A stretch of 64,000 nucleotides of DNA from an uncultured Lachnospiraceae bacterium (GCA_947643615.1 CANRWO010000012.1:1-64000), one strand, 5' to 3'. Positions 8,214-17,555 are shown, numbered from the stretch's first letter. Program-made: numbers and translations. The notes: generated by a model from the sequence alone, not told the origin.

Positions 8214-9392
8214 TTACCGGCATGAGTCCATGTTATCATACCGATCCACCATTTCCAGGATCTCCGCTGTATACATGGGATACTGTTTTGCCACCTCTTT
8301 GACTTCCTGCCTGGCAGTCTCCCCGATGTTATTATTATAGTCCATCTGTTTGCGCAGGGACTGCCTGCGCAGGATCAGGTCATGGCGGATCTCCACCATT
8401 TCCCTCTTATCCAGCAGCGCCCTGGGCTGCCCCACCCATCTCTCCGGGTCGTTGACCCGGTATTTGGAAAGCATCTCCACCAGCTGGTTCTGGTAATACT
8501 CCAGCTTGGCCTCCGCTTCCGCATACTGCTTCCGCTCCTCCTTCTCCTGCTGGTACCGGTTCCATTTCTTCTCCAGCTTGGCCGCGCTGTCCGTATTATA
8601 TTTCAGGCAGTAATAGTCCACCAGGCTGCGGTTGTTCACATACCGGATCTTCACCTTATTCTGCAGCTGGATCAGCCGGTTGATGCCGTTTGCCACAGTG
8701 TTTTTCTCCCGGTCGGAATCGATAAACCGGATGCAGAGCACCGTCAGCGCAATGGACGCCGCCGCCACAGCCAGCAGCATACCCAGCTTGGTATCGTACT
8801 CAAAGCCGAACTGCAGGATCATGAGCATCACAAGGCACACCGCAAACGCCGTCATAAAGATCACTGCCATCCCCCTGAAATTCTGCATGGCAACCTCCAG
8901 CTCCGCACGCCGGAATTCATAGGCCTGCCTCTCCCCCTCCAGCCTGCGCATATCCTGCTTGATCAGGCCGCCGTACTCCTCCGCCTGTTTCAGCTTTGCC
9001 AGCCCATCCTCCAGGTCTTCCTCCTGCTTGCGCATCTGGTAATACTCCGTATCGTTCATACGGTTCTTCCGCCCAAGGAAATCCTCCCTCTCCTGCTCCA
9101 GCGTAATCAGCTTACGGGCAAAGGTATTGATCTCCTCCCTGTCACTTTTGGGAAGGGCCTCGATCTCTTCCATATCCGTCAGATACGAAGTCACTCTGCC
9201 GTATTCGCCTGTAAGCTGGTCAATCTCCCTTGAAGCCTCCAGCATCTGTTCCAGGCAGTCGGTAATGTACCTGCTCCGCTGTTCCTCGTCCCGGAAATCC
9301 ACCTGGTCCCTGGGGTATACGATTCCCTCCCAGTTCTCCTCGCTTTTCGTTTCTTTCTTTTTCCTGTGAAATAATTTGCGCCAAAATCCCAT
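8214..9392 (-). CDS. Coiled-coil membrane protein of the DUF5716/DUF5717 cluster
   Basis: Function is unknown. The 392-residue protein starts at an ATG preceded by AGGAG. It has a basic N terminus (FWRKLFHRKKK), a long charged helical region (about residues 30-165) with heptad-like Leu/Glu/Lys spacing, and two adjacent hydrophobic helices (about 173-193 and 203-222, the second followed by RFIDSDREK). A second long charged coiled-coil region follows, rich in Tyr, Gln and Glu. The layout suggests a membrane hairpin with two cytoplasmic coiled-coil arms. It is the last gene of a tight four-gene run (10 bases from its upstream neighbour) with a DUF5717 and a DUF5716 gene, so it probably belongs to one complex with them. 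Confidence 0.8.
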   Translation of the reverse strand: MGFWRKLFHRKKKETKSEENWEGIVYPRDQVDFRDEEQRSRYITDCLEQMLEASREIDQLTGEYGRVTSYLTDMEEIEALPKSDREEINTFARKLITLEQEREDFLGRKNRMNDTEYYQMRKQEEDLEDGLAKLKQAEEYGGLIKQDMRRLEGERQAYEFRRAELEVAMQNFRGMAVIFMTAFAVCLVMLMILQFGFEYDTKLGMLLAVAAASIALTVLCIRFIDSDREKNTVANGINRLIQLQNKVKIRYVNNRSLVDYYCLKYNTDSAAKLEKKWNRYQQEKEERKQYAEAEAKLEYYQNQLVEMLSKYRVNDPERWVGQPRALLDKREMVEIRHDLILRRQSLRKQMDYNNNIGETARQEVKEVAKQYPMYTAEILEMVDRYDNMDSCR

Positions 9393-9402
9393 TACAGTAC
9401 TC

Positions 9403-10251
9403 CTATACTAAACTTTTCCGGTAGCTGCTTTTCAATACCTGCACCAGACTGTCATTTTCCTCATTATATTTCTGCCTGTCGGTCCCCCGCAGCTCCCGCC
9501 GGTTATAAAGCCTCAGATAGTCCGGCTGCAGCTCCCAGTCCTGGGCCAGCTGTTCAAGCCTTTTTTCCAGTTTCAGCACATACTGGTAATTTTCCGCCTG
9601 TTCCGCCGCAAACGCCACATAATCGCTCTCCTGCAATTCCAGCCTCTTTGCAGACAGATACTCCATGTAATCTTCCCCAAGGCCGCTGACCTTGTAGGCC
9701 TCCAGAAAACATTCCGCCGCCTGACCGTACAGCATCAACCCGGCATAAGCCACCCCTTTGTTGTGGAGGATTGCCCCGCGGGTGGACACCGCAGGCAGGT
9801 TGTCCGGGTCTCCCTCGAATTCACCCCAGTTTTTCAGCAGCTGGTCGTATCCCCGCAGCGCCGGCAGATACTTCTTCTGCCGTACCAGATAATCCACCTG
9901 GCTCTTCCGCTTCTCCACGGTGCTCAGGCCCGCACCCAGCTTCAGCACCTGCTCGGTCTCCCGGATAGTCTTCTCGTCATACAGGCCCGTGTATGTCAGG
10001 ATGGCCACCGCAAATGCGCTTAAAGAACCGCTTCTGTGAGCCAGCTGGTAAAGCTCCCTGGCCAGGTTCTTCAACCCGCACTGCCTCTCGATCCAGTCTA
10101 TCAGGCTGTCATTCATCAGTGAAAAATCCAGCAGGAAAGCATTCTCCTTCATACAATAGCACAATTCCTCCATGGAATAAACATTTAATTCCAGTCCCGG
10201 GATACAATATGGAGTTGTGGCATAATCGCCTACGCAAACGCTGACACGCAT
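9403..10251 (-). CDS. Hypothetical helical-repeat protein of the DUF5716/DUF5717 cluster
   Basis: I do not recognise a named family. This 282-residue soluble protein has an N-terminal segment of about 60 residues (starting MRVSVCVGDY), then mostly helices. One stretch (about residues 125-205) resembles TPR-like repeats: YLPALRGYDQLLKNW, then ILHNKGVAYAGLMLYGQAAECFLEAY. The C-terminal part is a charged helix with EKRLEQLAQDW and ends in a basic tail. AGAAGGGCAGG precedes the ATG. It lies 13 bases after the DUF5716 gene and 10 bases before the coiled-coil membrane gene, so co-transcription is likely. A scaffold or adaptor role is inferred from TPR-like sequence only. Confidence 0.75.
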   Translation of the reverse strand: MRVSVCVGDYATTPYCIPGLELNVYSMEELCYCMKENAFLLDFSLMNDSLIDWIERQCGLKNLARELYQLAHRSGSLSAFAVAILTYTGLYDEKTIRETEQVLKLGAGLSTVEKRKSQVDYLVRQKKYLPALRGYDQLLKNWGEFEGDPDNLPAVSTRGAILHNKGVAYAGLMLYGQAAECFLEAYKVSGLGEDYMEYLSAKRLELQESDYVAFAAEQAENYQYVLKLEKRLEQLAQDWELQPDYLRLYNRRELRGTDRQKYNEENDSLVQVLKSSYRKSLV

Positions 10252-10264
10252 AATACCTGCCCTT

Positions 10265-11548
10265 CTAATACAATTCGATCTCTTCCCGCCAGACCCTGCC
10301 GGAAGGCACCCTCAGTTCGCCAAACCCTAAATCTTCTATCTCCACCGCCAGGCGGTTTTCCGTCTCCAGGTAAAGCCTGGCCCTGAGGCGGCTGATTCCC
10401 TCGGGCAGCTCCTCCAAAGTGATCCCTGCGGTCCGGATCTCTTTCCCGATCAGGGGCGTGATCTTCAGGCGGATCTGCTTCCCCTCCTGAAGGTAAAATT
10501 CCGTGACCTGATCCGCCTCATACCAATTGACGCCTGCATCCAGAAGCGCCAGATAGGAAGCCTCTCCCTGGCGCATGACATCCATGCCGATATTGGCTTT
10601 CAGCTTATCGCTTCCCAGGAAAATATGTTCCCGCCCCGTGGGACTCATATGCATACGCTCCTGCATCCCATGGCAGGCGCCTTTGCTGAATAGGTTGTTG
10701 CCCTGGAATACCCTTCTGCCCCTGCACAGAAAGCGCAGGGACTCTTTCATCCACTCCTCCGAAAAACCGTCTCCAATGAGGAATACGGAGCTCACCGCCC
10801 TGCCGCCGAAGCTGGTTTCCGCCAGCCTCTGGAACGCCCTGTCAAAGCCTTGCCTGTCAGCCTCCGAAATCCCTGCCCCCTCCCCGCCGGGACACCAGGC
10901 GGGAAAATCAGCCACGCTTTCCTCTATAAATACAACCACCGGCGTAGTGCGCCTGTTACAGTCCATGGCATAGATATTGATCCTGTCCCCCCGGTAGTCG
11001 TAGAGCATGGACCGGGATGCCCAAAGCTCCCCCGGCTGGCGGATCATATAGTTATAGAAGCTTTCCGTGTGGCTTTGGAAATAAATCTTATCCGTCCTCA
11101 GGCGCAGGCCTTCCAGCATGTTGTTCAGCATTTCCACCATACGGTGGTCCAACTGCTCACAGGTGATCATCAATGCCCCCAGCTTCTCCGAAGTCCCCGC
11201 CTGGGACAGCAGTCCCAGGCTGCGCTTGAAAAACAACGTCAGCAGCGACACGGGGTCATAGCTGTCCTCCTCGATCCGTATGGGTTCCCCGTCCAGGGCA
11301 AGCTCCACCAGGTTTTCCACCAGGATCCCCTGCTCCTCCGCGGCATTGCGGAGCGCCTCTTTTCCGTAAAACCACTGGTTGACGCCTGTCCGTTTACACA
11401 GCACCGTGGGGATATTATACAGCTGCGCCCCTGCCACCTGGGACAGAGTCTCCACTTCCCCCTCGGCAGAGACAGCATAGCTGATCTGTGAGAAACGGTT
11501 GCCCAGGTCATAGCCGACGATCAATTTATCATTTTTCAGGATTCCCAT
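10265..11548 (-). CDS. DUF5716-type protein, actin/Hsp70-like N terminus
   Basis: This 427-residue protein resembles the DUF5716 family of Lachnospiraceae, whose function is unknown. The N terminus has an ASKHA-like phosphate-binding look: LIVGYDLGNRFSQISYAV, similar to the DxG motif of actin/Hsp70 ATPases, with a possible second loop around VVVFIEESV and VFLIGDGFSEEW. The C-terminal part (about residues 330-427) is beta-rich. The ATG at 11548 has AGGGGAGG upstream. It lies between the 1189-residue DUF5717 gene and the TPR-like gene. ATP binding by this protein is an inference from the motif, not a known fact. Confidence 0.82.
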   Translation of the reverse strand: MGILKNDKLIVGYDLGNRFSQISYAVSAEGEVETLSQVAGAQLYNIPTVLCKRTGVNQWFYGKEALRNAAEEQGILVENLVELALDGEPIRIEEDSYDPVSLLTLFFKRSLGLLSQAGTSEKLGALMITCEQLDHRMVEMLNNMLEGLRLRTDKIYFQSHTESFYNYMIRQPGELWASRSMLYDYRGDRINIYAMDCNRRTTPVVVFIEESVADFPAWCPGGEGAGISEADRQGFDRAFQRLAETSFGGRAVSSVFLIGDGFSEEWMKESLRFLCRGRRVFQGNNLFSKGACHGMQERMHMSPTGREHIFLGSDKLKANIGMDVMRQGEASYLALLDAGVNWYEADQVTEFYLQEGKQIRLKITPLIGKEIRTAGITLEELPEGISRLRARLYLETENRLAVEIEDLGFGELRVPSGRVWREEIELY

Positions 11549-11627
11549 GCCGCACCTCCCCTCTTATCCGGCCTGCCCGTCCATACGGACGGCCCCGCCT
11601 TCCCTGCCGCTCCCCGGAAAACCCGGG

Positions 11628-14600
11628 TTATCTGACGGAAAACAGCTGCCCGTTGAAAAATTCCTTTCTGTAATACTCCTCCAGAAGATGATCCATGGTA
11701 TCATAATCCCCCAACGCCTTACTGAGGGTTATGTCATTGAGGAGCTGGTATCTGCCGCCTTCCCCGTCCGTCCCGGGATCGTGGCTCTGAAGCGTGCCGC
11801 TTTCCGTGAGCTGCTCTTCGCCGTTCTGTTCCTCCGTGATATAGTACTGGAGGCTTTCCCCGAAAAACAGGACAAACTCCTTGAAGCAGACGCCCCCATA
11901 CACATCCCTCATGTATTCCGCCTTATATTCATCCGATTCTCCGTTCTCATAGAGCATCACATAATGGATGCAGGCTCTGCTGCCGGGCGTGGCCCGGTAT
12001 TCGATGATGGACTTATCCGCCAGCTCCTGCCGGATATCCGGGAATTCGCCGTATTCGCGGAAAAGGTTCAGGTGGATCCCCTCCGCCGTCAGCTCCCGCA
12101 GGTAACAGGCTGCCAGCTCCGTCTGCTCCCGTTTTCTCTCGTTCTTATTCTCCGCATAATATTTTAAGAACGCCAGCTTGCAGACCTTCTGCACCGGTTC
12201 GTTCCGTCTGCTCATAAGCCCGATCTCCTGATATACATAGCTTTCTGTGACACGGTCATTGACAAAATATTCAAAAGCGCACTGGGCCAGAAAAGCTTCC
12301 TCCACTTCCGGCTTTGCCCCCTGGGACACATAATAGCGGAATATTTCCATTTTCTCGCCCACGAAAGCACCGGTGTAGAGCATCTGCACCAGCATCCTCT
12401 CGGACAGCTTATAGCAGTCCACATCAAAGGACTTTGCCGCCTTCCAGATGTCCCTCATATTCTTGGTCATACCTTCATAATATTTTGCCAGATATTCCAG
12501 CACGGTGCTGTCATACTTGCCCTTCCGGAAAACACAGCAGGCCGCTGCCGTCAGCACCGGCTCGTCCATCATGCTCCGCTTCTCCATCAAGGGGCCGATC
12601 AGGCGTACCAGGACCTTGGCATCTATAAAGTATGGGCCGTATTTCTCCATCCATTGGCCCGCCATGTCAATATCGCCTCTGTACACCAGGTATTTCATCA
12701 CCGTAGCGCGTTCTTCCATGGTCAGCTCATCACCGGGAATGCTCCTCAGGTACGCATCCAAAGCCTCCATATTATCCTTCTCGTAGTAGTACTGCAGCAG
12801 CTTCAGGTACAGTCTCCTTTTAACGGAAGGATGGATATCCTGGAATTTCAGCACTCTCAGCATCCTGTCCAGGTCCTCCGGGGAATCCGGCATGGCTTCC
12901 ATGTCGCTTTCGCAAAGATACAGATCCAGCTCCGTACAGTCCTCCACATGGGGAGTGACCATCTTTTGGTATTTCCCGGGGAGCATCAGCTTCTCCATTG
13001 TGTACTCGACGCTGCGGATAAAACGGTTCTTCCACGCATCCTCCAGCACTATGGTATATTCATTCCCGTACAGCGCCACCCACGTGCGTCCCCCGTTCAG
13101 GGTATATTCCGCCGGCCGCAGATTATGTGGCTGATAGACATAAATCTTCCTTATCCGGTCATCCTCCACCCGGATCTGGTGGGCAAACAGCAGCCTGGCA
13201 AGAGGCTTGGCCGTCTGCCCGTCGATCATTTCAGGGCGCAGCAGCTTACTGTAGAGATCCGCAAGATGCCTGTTAATATGCCCTTTTCTGATCTGGTCCA
13301 GGATAAAACGCTCCATGCGCGGCTGATATGCCATATAGAGTTCCCCCAGCTTATCCCTGTTCTGAAGGACATAATCATAGAGATATGCCGCCTGTTCATA
13401 GTTCATATTATTCTGGTAAGAGAAGTACATCAATACCTGCTTGGGCAATTTGCAGGAAGTATTCATATCCAGCGACAGCATGTAATACTCATACAGATTC
13501 GTGATCCGCAGCTGGGCCTCCACGCCGTCCCTGTACCATTTGAAATATTTTTTCCCTGTTTTACTCCCCTTGATCAAGAGGGTGCAAATCTCCTGCAGCA
13601 GCCGCGGATCCTGCTTTTTCCGGTACAGGCGCTCCAGGATCCCGAAGAGGACCGGGGAAAATTCCCTGACGCGGCCCACCAGATAAAGCAGCTGTTCCAC
13701 TGCCTCCGGGTTCAAAAATTCCCGTTTCGTCCCGTAATTCAGGATCTGCTGCTCAAATCCCCCCAGCCGCCGCAGGAGCGCAGGATTATTGTTCAAAAGC
13801 TGCAGGGCCTCTATATAGACCACCGGGCTGCGGCTGCCGAAATCATATTGCTTTTCCAAAAAGGCCCATTTTACGGCTGCAGATTTGTTATACTCCTGGG
13901 AAAGGTACAGCAAGAGCCAGGCCACGCGCCAGTTTGCGTTATTCTTTTTATAAATATGTTCCACATCGGAGGTCACTCTGTTGATGTATTTTTCTTCGCT
14001 GTGGATCAGCGTGGTGAGGTACAGGTAGTAGGCAAGCTGGGTCTCCTCCTCCGGCCTCTCCTCCAACAGCTCCGCCACATGGTCCAGTATCCATCCCGCC
14101 TCATTATACTTTTCCTCCGTAATCAGAAGCTGTGCCTGGAAAAGCCTTGTGGTAATATCGTTTTCATTCTGGAGGGCCAGCCTTTCCACCAGCTTTCCGG
14201 TTTCCCTGAGCCATGTGGAAGTGCCAATCTTCTTCAGGCGGAAGGACTGATAAAGCTCCATGATCTGGACCGTGCTGCGCTTATTCGCCAGGTCAGCGGA
14301 CCGGGCCGGCAGGCCCCCCGGCCTCACCGTTACCGGAACGGTCAGGCACACATAAGAATTATACAGGAAAATCTGTCCGTAATGGTTGCCCCTGCGGCAC
14401 AGCCTTCCGTCAATGAACACCGGCAGCCTGCACCGGTTGCCCAGAAAATCATCGTCTGTCAACGTCTCCTTCTCCGTAAACAGAAAATCCCCCCTGCACT
14501 CCACATTCAGCCTGGTATAACCCCAGCCGTTCCGCACGATGCACAGTTCCCGCTCCACCACGCTGTAAGCATGTTCGCCGAACGCTTCCTCCAACACAAG

Positions 14601-15197
14601 CTGCTTCTCTTCCACCAGATACTCTACGCTCTGTTTCTTATTGATCCGGATCAGAAATTCTTCCATATTCTGTTCCTGGCCGGGATAAGCGGACAGTCCT
14701 CTGTACACATCTGCATACTGGGCATCGCTTCCCGAAAACACCAGGGTAAACTCCGGCGAATAGAACAGCTTCACCGCCTCCTCCCAGCTGCACTTTGCCA
14801 AATTGGCAAAGTGGAACAGGTTCCTGACCGGGCCGATGGAAGATTCCAGCACCGTGTGCTCCATGGAGACTACAAAGGGCAAATAATACTCGCCCTGATT
14901 GCTGACAATGGAAAAGCTGCCCTTTACCACTTCCCCTTCTTCCATATGTTCCCCATGAAAGCGAAAAGCAATTTCCTCATCCGTACCCACAAATTCCCCT
15001 GTAAGACATTCCATCCGCAGGTCGGAGGAAGTAACGCTCCCTGTGGTATACTTGCCGCTGGGGGCATATACCCGGAAGCTTCCCTCATAGTTTTCGCCAC
15101 GGTGCAGGGAAATATCTATTTTTAAGCATGAAAAATCGAGAGAACCATTCTCATAATCGAAGTTTCCCTCCAAGATCTGATCAATTATCTTCTGCAT
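11628..15197 (-). CDS. DUF5717-type large protein (about 1189 aa)
   Basis: This very large cytoplasmic protein has no signal peptide or membrane segments and fits the DUF5717 family, which has unknown function. The start chosen is the ATG at 15197 (MQKIIDQILEGNF...); the frame extends to 15233 but has no ribosome binding site there. The first 350 residues are beta-rich and include immunoglobulin-like strands. From about 360 to 1000 there are many helical, tetratricopeptide-like pairs (WRVAWLLLYLSQEYN, MNYEQAAYLYDYVLQNRD, MEERATVMKYLVYRGDIDMAGQW). The C-terminal part is again beta-rich with an acidic Gln-rich patch. It heads a four-gene run behind a promoter with an inverted repeat (15276-15319). 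A scaffold role is an inference. Confidence 0.85.
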   Translation of the reverse strand: MQKIIDQILEGNFDYENGSLDFSCLKIDISLHRGENYEGSFRVYAPSGKYTTGSVTSSDLRMECLTGEFVGTDEEIAFRFHGEHMEEGEVVKGSFSIVSNQGEYYLPFVVSMEHTVLESSIGPVRNLFHFANLAKCSWEEAVKLFYSPEFTLVFSGSDAQYADVYRGLSAYPGQEQNMEEFLIRINKKQSVEYLVEEKQLVLEEAFGEHAYSVVERELCIVRNGWGYTRLNVECRGDFLFTEKETLTDDDFLGNRCRLPVFIDGRLCRRGNHYGQIFLYNSYVCLTVPVTVRPGGLPARSADLANKRSTVQIMELYQSFRLKKIGTSTWLRETGKLVERLALQNENDITTRLFQAQLLITEEKYNEAGWILDHVAELLEERPEEETQLAYYLYLTTLIHSEEKYINRVTSDVEHIYKKNNANWRVAWLLLYLSQEYNKSAAVKWAFLEKQYDFGSRSPVVYIEALQLLNNNPALLRRLGGFEQQILNYGTKREFLNPEAVEQLLYLVGRVREFSPVLFGILERLYRKKQDPRLLQEICTLLIKGSKTGKKYFKWYRDGVEAQLRITNLYEYYMLSLDMNTSCKLPKQVLMYFSYQNNMNYEQAAYLYDYVLQNRDKLGELYMAYQPRMERFILDQIRKGHINRHLADLYSKLLRPEMIDGQTAKPLARLLFAHQIRVEDDRIRKIYVYQPHNLRPAEYTLNGGRTWVALYGNEYTIVLEDAWKNRFIRSVEYTMEKLMLPGKYQKMVTPHVEDCTELDLYLCESDMEAMPDSPEDLDRMLRVLKFQDIHPSVKRRLYLKLLQYYYEKDNMEALDAYLRSIPGDELTMEERATVMKYLVYRGDIDMAGQWMEKYGPYFIDAKVLVRLIGPLMEKRSMMDEPVLTAAACCVFRKGKYDSTVLEYLAKYYEGMTKNMRDIWKAAKSFDVDCYKLSERMLVQMLYTGAFVGEKMEIFRYYVSQGAKPEVEEAFLAQCAFEYFVNDRVTESYVYQEIGLMSRRNEPVQKVCKLAFLKYYAENKNERKREQTELAACYLRELTAEGIHLNLFREYGEFPDIRQELADKSIIEYRATPGSRACIHYVMLYENGESDEYKAEYMRDVYGGVCFKEFVLFFGESLQYYITEEQNGEEQLTESGTLQSHDPGTDGEGGRYQLLNDITLSKALGDYDTMDHLLEEYYRKEFFNGQLFSVR

Positions 15198-15275
15198 TTC
15201 ATACTCACCCACTCTTCGCGTCACGCTGCGCATGTATTTTGGCTGCCGCCCACAGGGGCATGGTTTTGGTAAGAA

Positions 15276-15319
15276 AATACCCTACGACTGATTATAACAA
15301 ATAAACTGTCGTAGGGCAA
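15276..15319 (-). promoter_or_regulatory. Palindromic promoter upstream of the DUF5717 cluster
   Basis: On the minus strand, TTGCCC (15319-15314) and a perfect TATAAT (15296-15291) are 17 bases apart. A 9-bp perfect inverted repeat, CCCTACGAC (15280-15288) with GTCGTAGGG (15308-15316), covers the -35 overlap and the region just downstream of the -10. This looks like an operator. The same palindrome followed by TATTTTCTT could alternatively end the ABC transporter transcript. Confidence 0.55.
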
Positions 15320-15424
15320 TTGATTTCAAAGAACTCACAGTCTACTATGCGCACCCACCCCGGGGCGCGTTTGAAAATTGCTCCGCCAATGCAACATTTG
15401 AAGGGTAACCCGCTGTGCCGCCAC

Positions 15425-16288
15425 TCACTCCATATTCAGCTTCTTGCTGGTCACATAATAGGAAATCCAATATAAGGCCGCCGCTTCCACAAGGCTTATT
15501 ATGCCGGTGATGCACATCGTTACATTCATGTAGCCGCCCACCAGCGAGCTGTCGGTAATTTGCCTTGACATCTGGTTTATCGAGACAATGCTCTGTATGG
15601 TTGATGAAATGATGTTTGCAACAATCATTATGCCCACATAACTGACAATGGCCATCAATACCCTGTGCTTCGCAAACAGCTGTCCCATGGAGATGGCCCC
15701 GAACAGGACAGTGATGCTGCAAAAAGGCATGACCAGTGAAAATACCAGCAGCATCCAGAAATAACTGCTCATACGCATGCCGAAAACCATCATAAACAGC
15801 TCATCAACATAGTCTATATTTTCCATAACATTGTTCCATAAATCTGCCCAGGAATGTCCCTCCACGAAAACACCAATCATGGACAGCATCAGCACCATCA
15901 CGGACAGGAATATCCCCACTTCCATCAGCAGCATCCACACCCCGCTGTTCAGGATCTTGCTCATAAGGATCTGGTGTTTGGACACGGGCAGAGTATGGGT
16001 CAAGTACCCCTCGTCCGTATACATGGTCTTGTAAAAACGCACTCCCATGTAAATTATGATTCCGTAATGCAGGCCGATCAGCATGATAACATACATGAAC
16101 AATGTGCCGAAACTCAAAAGATCCCATACGCCGAAACTACTGTAATTAGTGTTATTTGCTGCCGCCTGCCACAGAGGCGCCTGGAAGGAAAGCCATCCGA
16201 AAAAGCTTACCAGCACAAGTCCCAGCAGCAGCATGCCGCCGACCTTCCATGTAGATTTCCACTCATGCTTCCACAGTTTCCCTAACAT
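15425..16288 (-). CDS. ABC transporter permease
   Basis: This is the membrane subunit of an ABC transporter, 287 residues with about six hydrophobic helices: near residues 18-35, 60-85 and 110-135, and three more in the last 110 residues. Its start overlaps the end of the ATP-binding gene by 7 bases, so the two are coupled. The N terminus MLGKLWKHEWKSTWK is typical of permeases paired with YtrA-type regulators. The substrate is not evident. These systems are often induced by cell-wall-active compounds or regulate drug resistance, but nothing in this sequence proves that. Confidence 0.85.
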   Translation of the reverse strand: MLGKLWKHEWKSTWKVGGMLLLGLVLVSFFGWLSFQAPLWQAAANNTNYSSFGVWDLLSFGTLFMYVIMLIGLHYGIIIYMGVRFYKTMYTDEGYLTHTLPVSKHQILMSKILNSGVWMLLMEVGIFLSVMVLMLSMIGVFVEGHSWADLWNNVMENIDYVDELFMMVFGMRMSSYFWMLLVFSLVMPFCSITVLFGAISMGQLFAKHRVLMAIVSYVGIMIVANIISSTIQSIVSINQMSRQITDSSLVGGYMNVTMCITGIISLVEAAALYWISYYVTSKKLNME

Positions 16289-16995
16289 GCAAACACCTCC
16301 CTAAAATAAGCGTCCACGGACTTGCCATGCTGTTCCCTGATATTATCCACTGAAGTGTAGAGGACCAAATGCCCATATCTCATAAAGATCACTTCATCCA
16401 GCACCTGCTCAATATCCCCGATCAGGTGGGTGGAAATGATCACGGTGGCATCCGGGTTATAATTATTGATGATAGTCCTGAGAATATAATCCCTGGCCGC
16501 AGGGTCCACCCCCGCGATGGGTTCATCCAGCACATACAGGTCCGCGTTCCGGCTCATGACCAGGATCAGCTGCACCTTCTCCTTATTGCCCTTGGAAAGG
16601 GTTTTCAATTTCGTCTCGGGGTCAATGTTAAGGTTCCTCAGCATTTCCTCCGCCTTTTCCCTGGAAAAGTCCTCATAAAAATCCACAAAATAATCCAGGA
16701 TCTCACAGATCTTCTGGTTGCCTGACAGATAGGTGCGGTCAGGCAGATACGCCACATGGGCCTTGCTCTCCACGCCCACATAACGCCCGTTGATCATAAT
16801 GCTGCCCTGTGTGGGGGTCAGCAATCCGTTCAGCATCTTGATCAGTGTGGTCTTACCGCTGCCGTTGGGCCCCAAAAGCCCGACGATCTTCCCCTTGGGA
16901 AGCGTCAGGGTAATATTATTCACCGCTACATGCCTTGCATCATAGGCCTTTGTCAATCCCACAATTTCAACCAACTCATTCATAACAATACCCAT
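16282..16995 (-). CDS. ABC transporter ATP-binding protein
   Basis: This subunit powers the permease encoded next to it. It has a Walker A motif (GLLGPNGSGKTT), a signature-like segment (TLSKGNKEKVQL, where LSKGN replaces LSGGQ), Walker B (LYVLDEPIAGVDP) and the switch His in IISTHLIGDIEQ. The start is most likely the ATG at 16995 (MGIVMNEL...), with AGGAGG nine bases upstream. A second in-frame ATG at 16983 also matches usual family starts, and the frame extends to 17037. The gene lies 100 bases downstream of its GntR-family regulator and overlaps the permease by 7 bases. Confidence 0.92.
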   Translation of the reverse strand: MGIVMNELVEIVGLTKAYDARHVAVNNITLTLPKGKIVGLLGPNGSGKTTLIKMLNGLLTPTQGSIMINGRYVGVESKAHVAYLPDRTYLSGNQKICEILDYFVDFYEDFSREKAEEMLRNLNIDPETKLKTLSKGNKEKVQLILVMSRNADLYVLDEPIAGVDPAARDYILRTIINNYNPDATVIISTHLIGDIEQVLDEVIFMRYGHLVLYTSVDNIREQHGKSVDAYFREVFAC

Positions 16996-17093
16996 GCCTT
17001 TCTTCCTCCTGCAAGCTGCCATACCCATTGGCTGCACAGTCCGCAGGCGCCAATTTACATGTCAAAATACATCCTCTCAAACGTTTGCCGCTC

Positions 17094-17465
17094 CTAACGG
17101 TTATCCAGAGGCGCCTCACGGTCGATCAATGCCCGGATCTCCCCGTCGGCATAACCCAGCTCTTTCATTTTGGAAAAAAAGAGATTCATATGCTCCCGGG
17201 CCATTCCCTCTTTAATATTCGCGATCAGTTCCGTGTCCTCCGTGACATTTCTGCCGTTGGTACGCTGGGTTATGATCAATCCGCTTCTCTCCAGCTCCAC
17301 GAAAGCCTTCTGCATCGTGTTTGGGTTCACCGCCGCTTCAGCTGCCAATTCCCTGACACTGGGAAGCTTCCCACCCGGCTGGTAATAGCCGGAAACGATC
17401 TGCATCTGGATCCGATCTACCAGCTGTGCATAAATCGGCCTGTCATTATCCAATTCCCATGCCAT
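17094..17465 (-). CDS. GntR family transcriptional regulator (YtrA subfamily)
   Basis: This is a short repressor-type protein of 123 residues. It has an N-terminal winged helix-turn-helix (QLVDRIQMQIVSGYYQPGGK, then PSVRELAAEAAVNPNTMQKAF) and only a small dimerisation tail, as in the YtrA subfamily. The ATG at 17465 (MAWELD...) has AAAGG nine bases upstream. The frame can extend to 17492, but those codons overlap the ribosome binding site. It is the first gene of a regulator / ATPase / permease operon and has a 20-bp palindrome in its promoter (17507-17526), which suggests autoregulation. The inducer is unknown. Confidence 0.92.
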   Translation of the reverse strand: MAWELDNDRPIYAQLVDRIQMQIVSGYYQPGGKLPSVRELAAEAAVNPNTMQKAFVELERSGLIITQRTNGRNVTEDTELIANIKEGMAREHMNLFFSKMKELGYADGEIRALIDREAPLDNR

Positions 17466-17506
17466 GCGCATCATCCTTTCTACTATTTTCAATTTTCACC
17501 TTCTGG

Positions 17507-17555
17507 TGTATTAAATTTATAATACAATGATACGCCGATTTTTACGGCATGTCAA
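17507..17555 (-). promoter_or_regulatory. Promoter and operator of the GntR-ABC operon
   Basis: On the minus strand, TTGACA (17555-17550) and TATCAT (17532-17527) are exactly 17 bases apart. Directly downstream, at the expected start of transcription, is a perfect inverted repeat with 7-bp arms TGTATTA and TAATACA and a 6-base spacer (17507-17526). Position and symmetry fit an autoregulatory operator of the YtrA-type protein encoded next to it. Confidence 0.75.

Noticed and set aside
12654-15125. An 823-codon plus-strand frame antisense to the DUF5717 gene
   Set aside because: It mirrors the codon pattern of the minus-strand gene, is rich in His, Gln and Pro as such shadow frames are, and has no ribosome binding site or recognisable domain.
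15345-15722. A 125-codon minus-strand frame overlapping the ABC permease
   Set aside because: It is an alternative frame of the permease gene without its own start signal.
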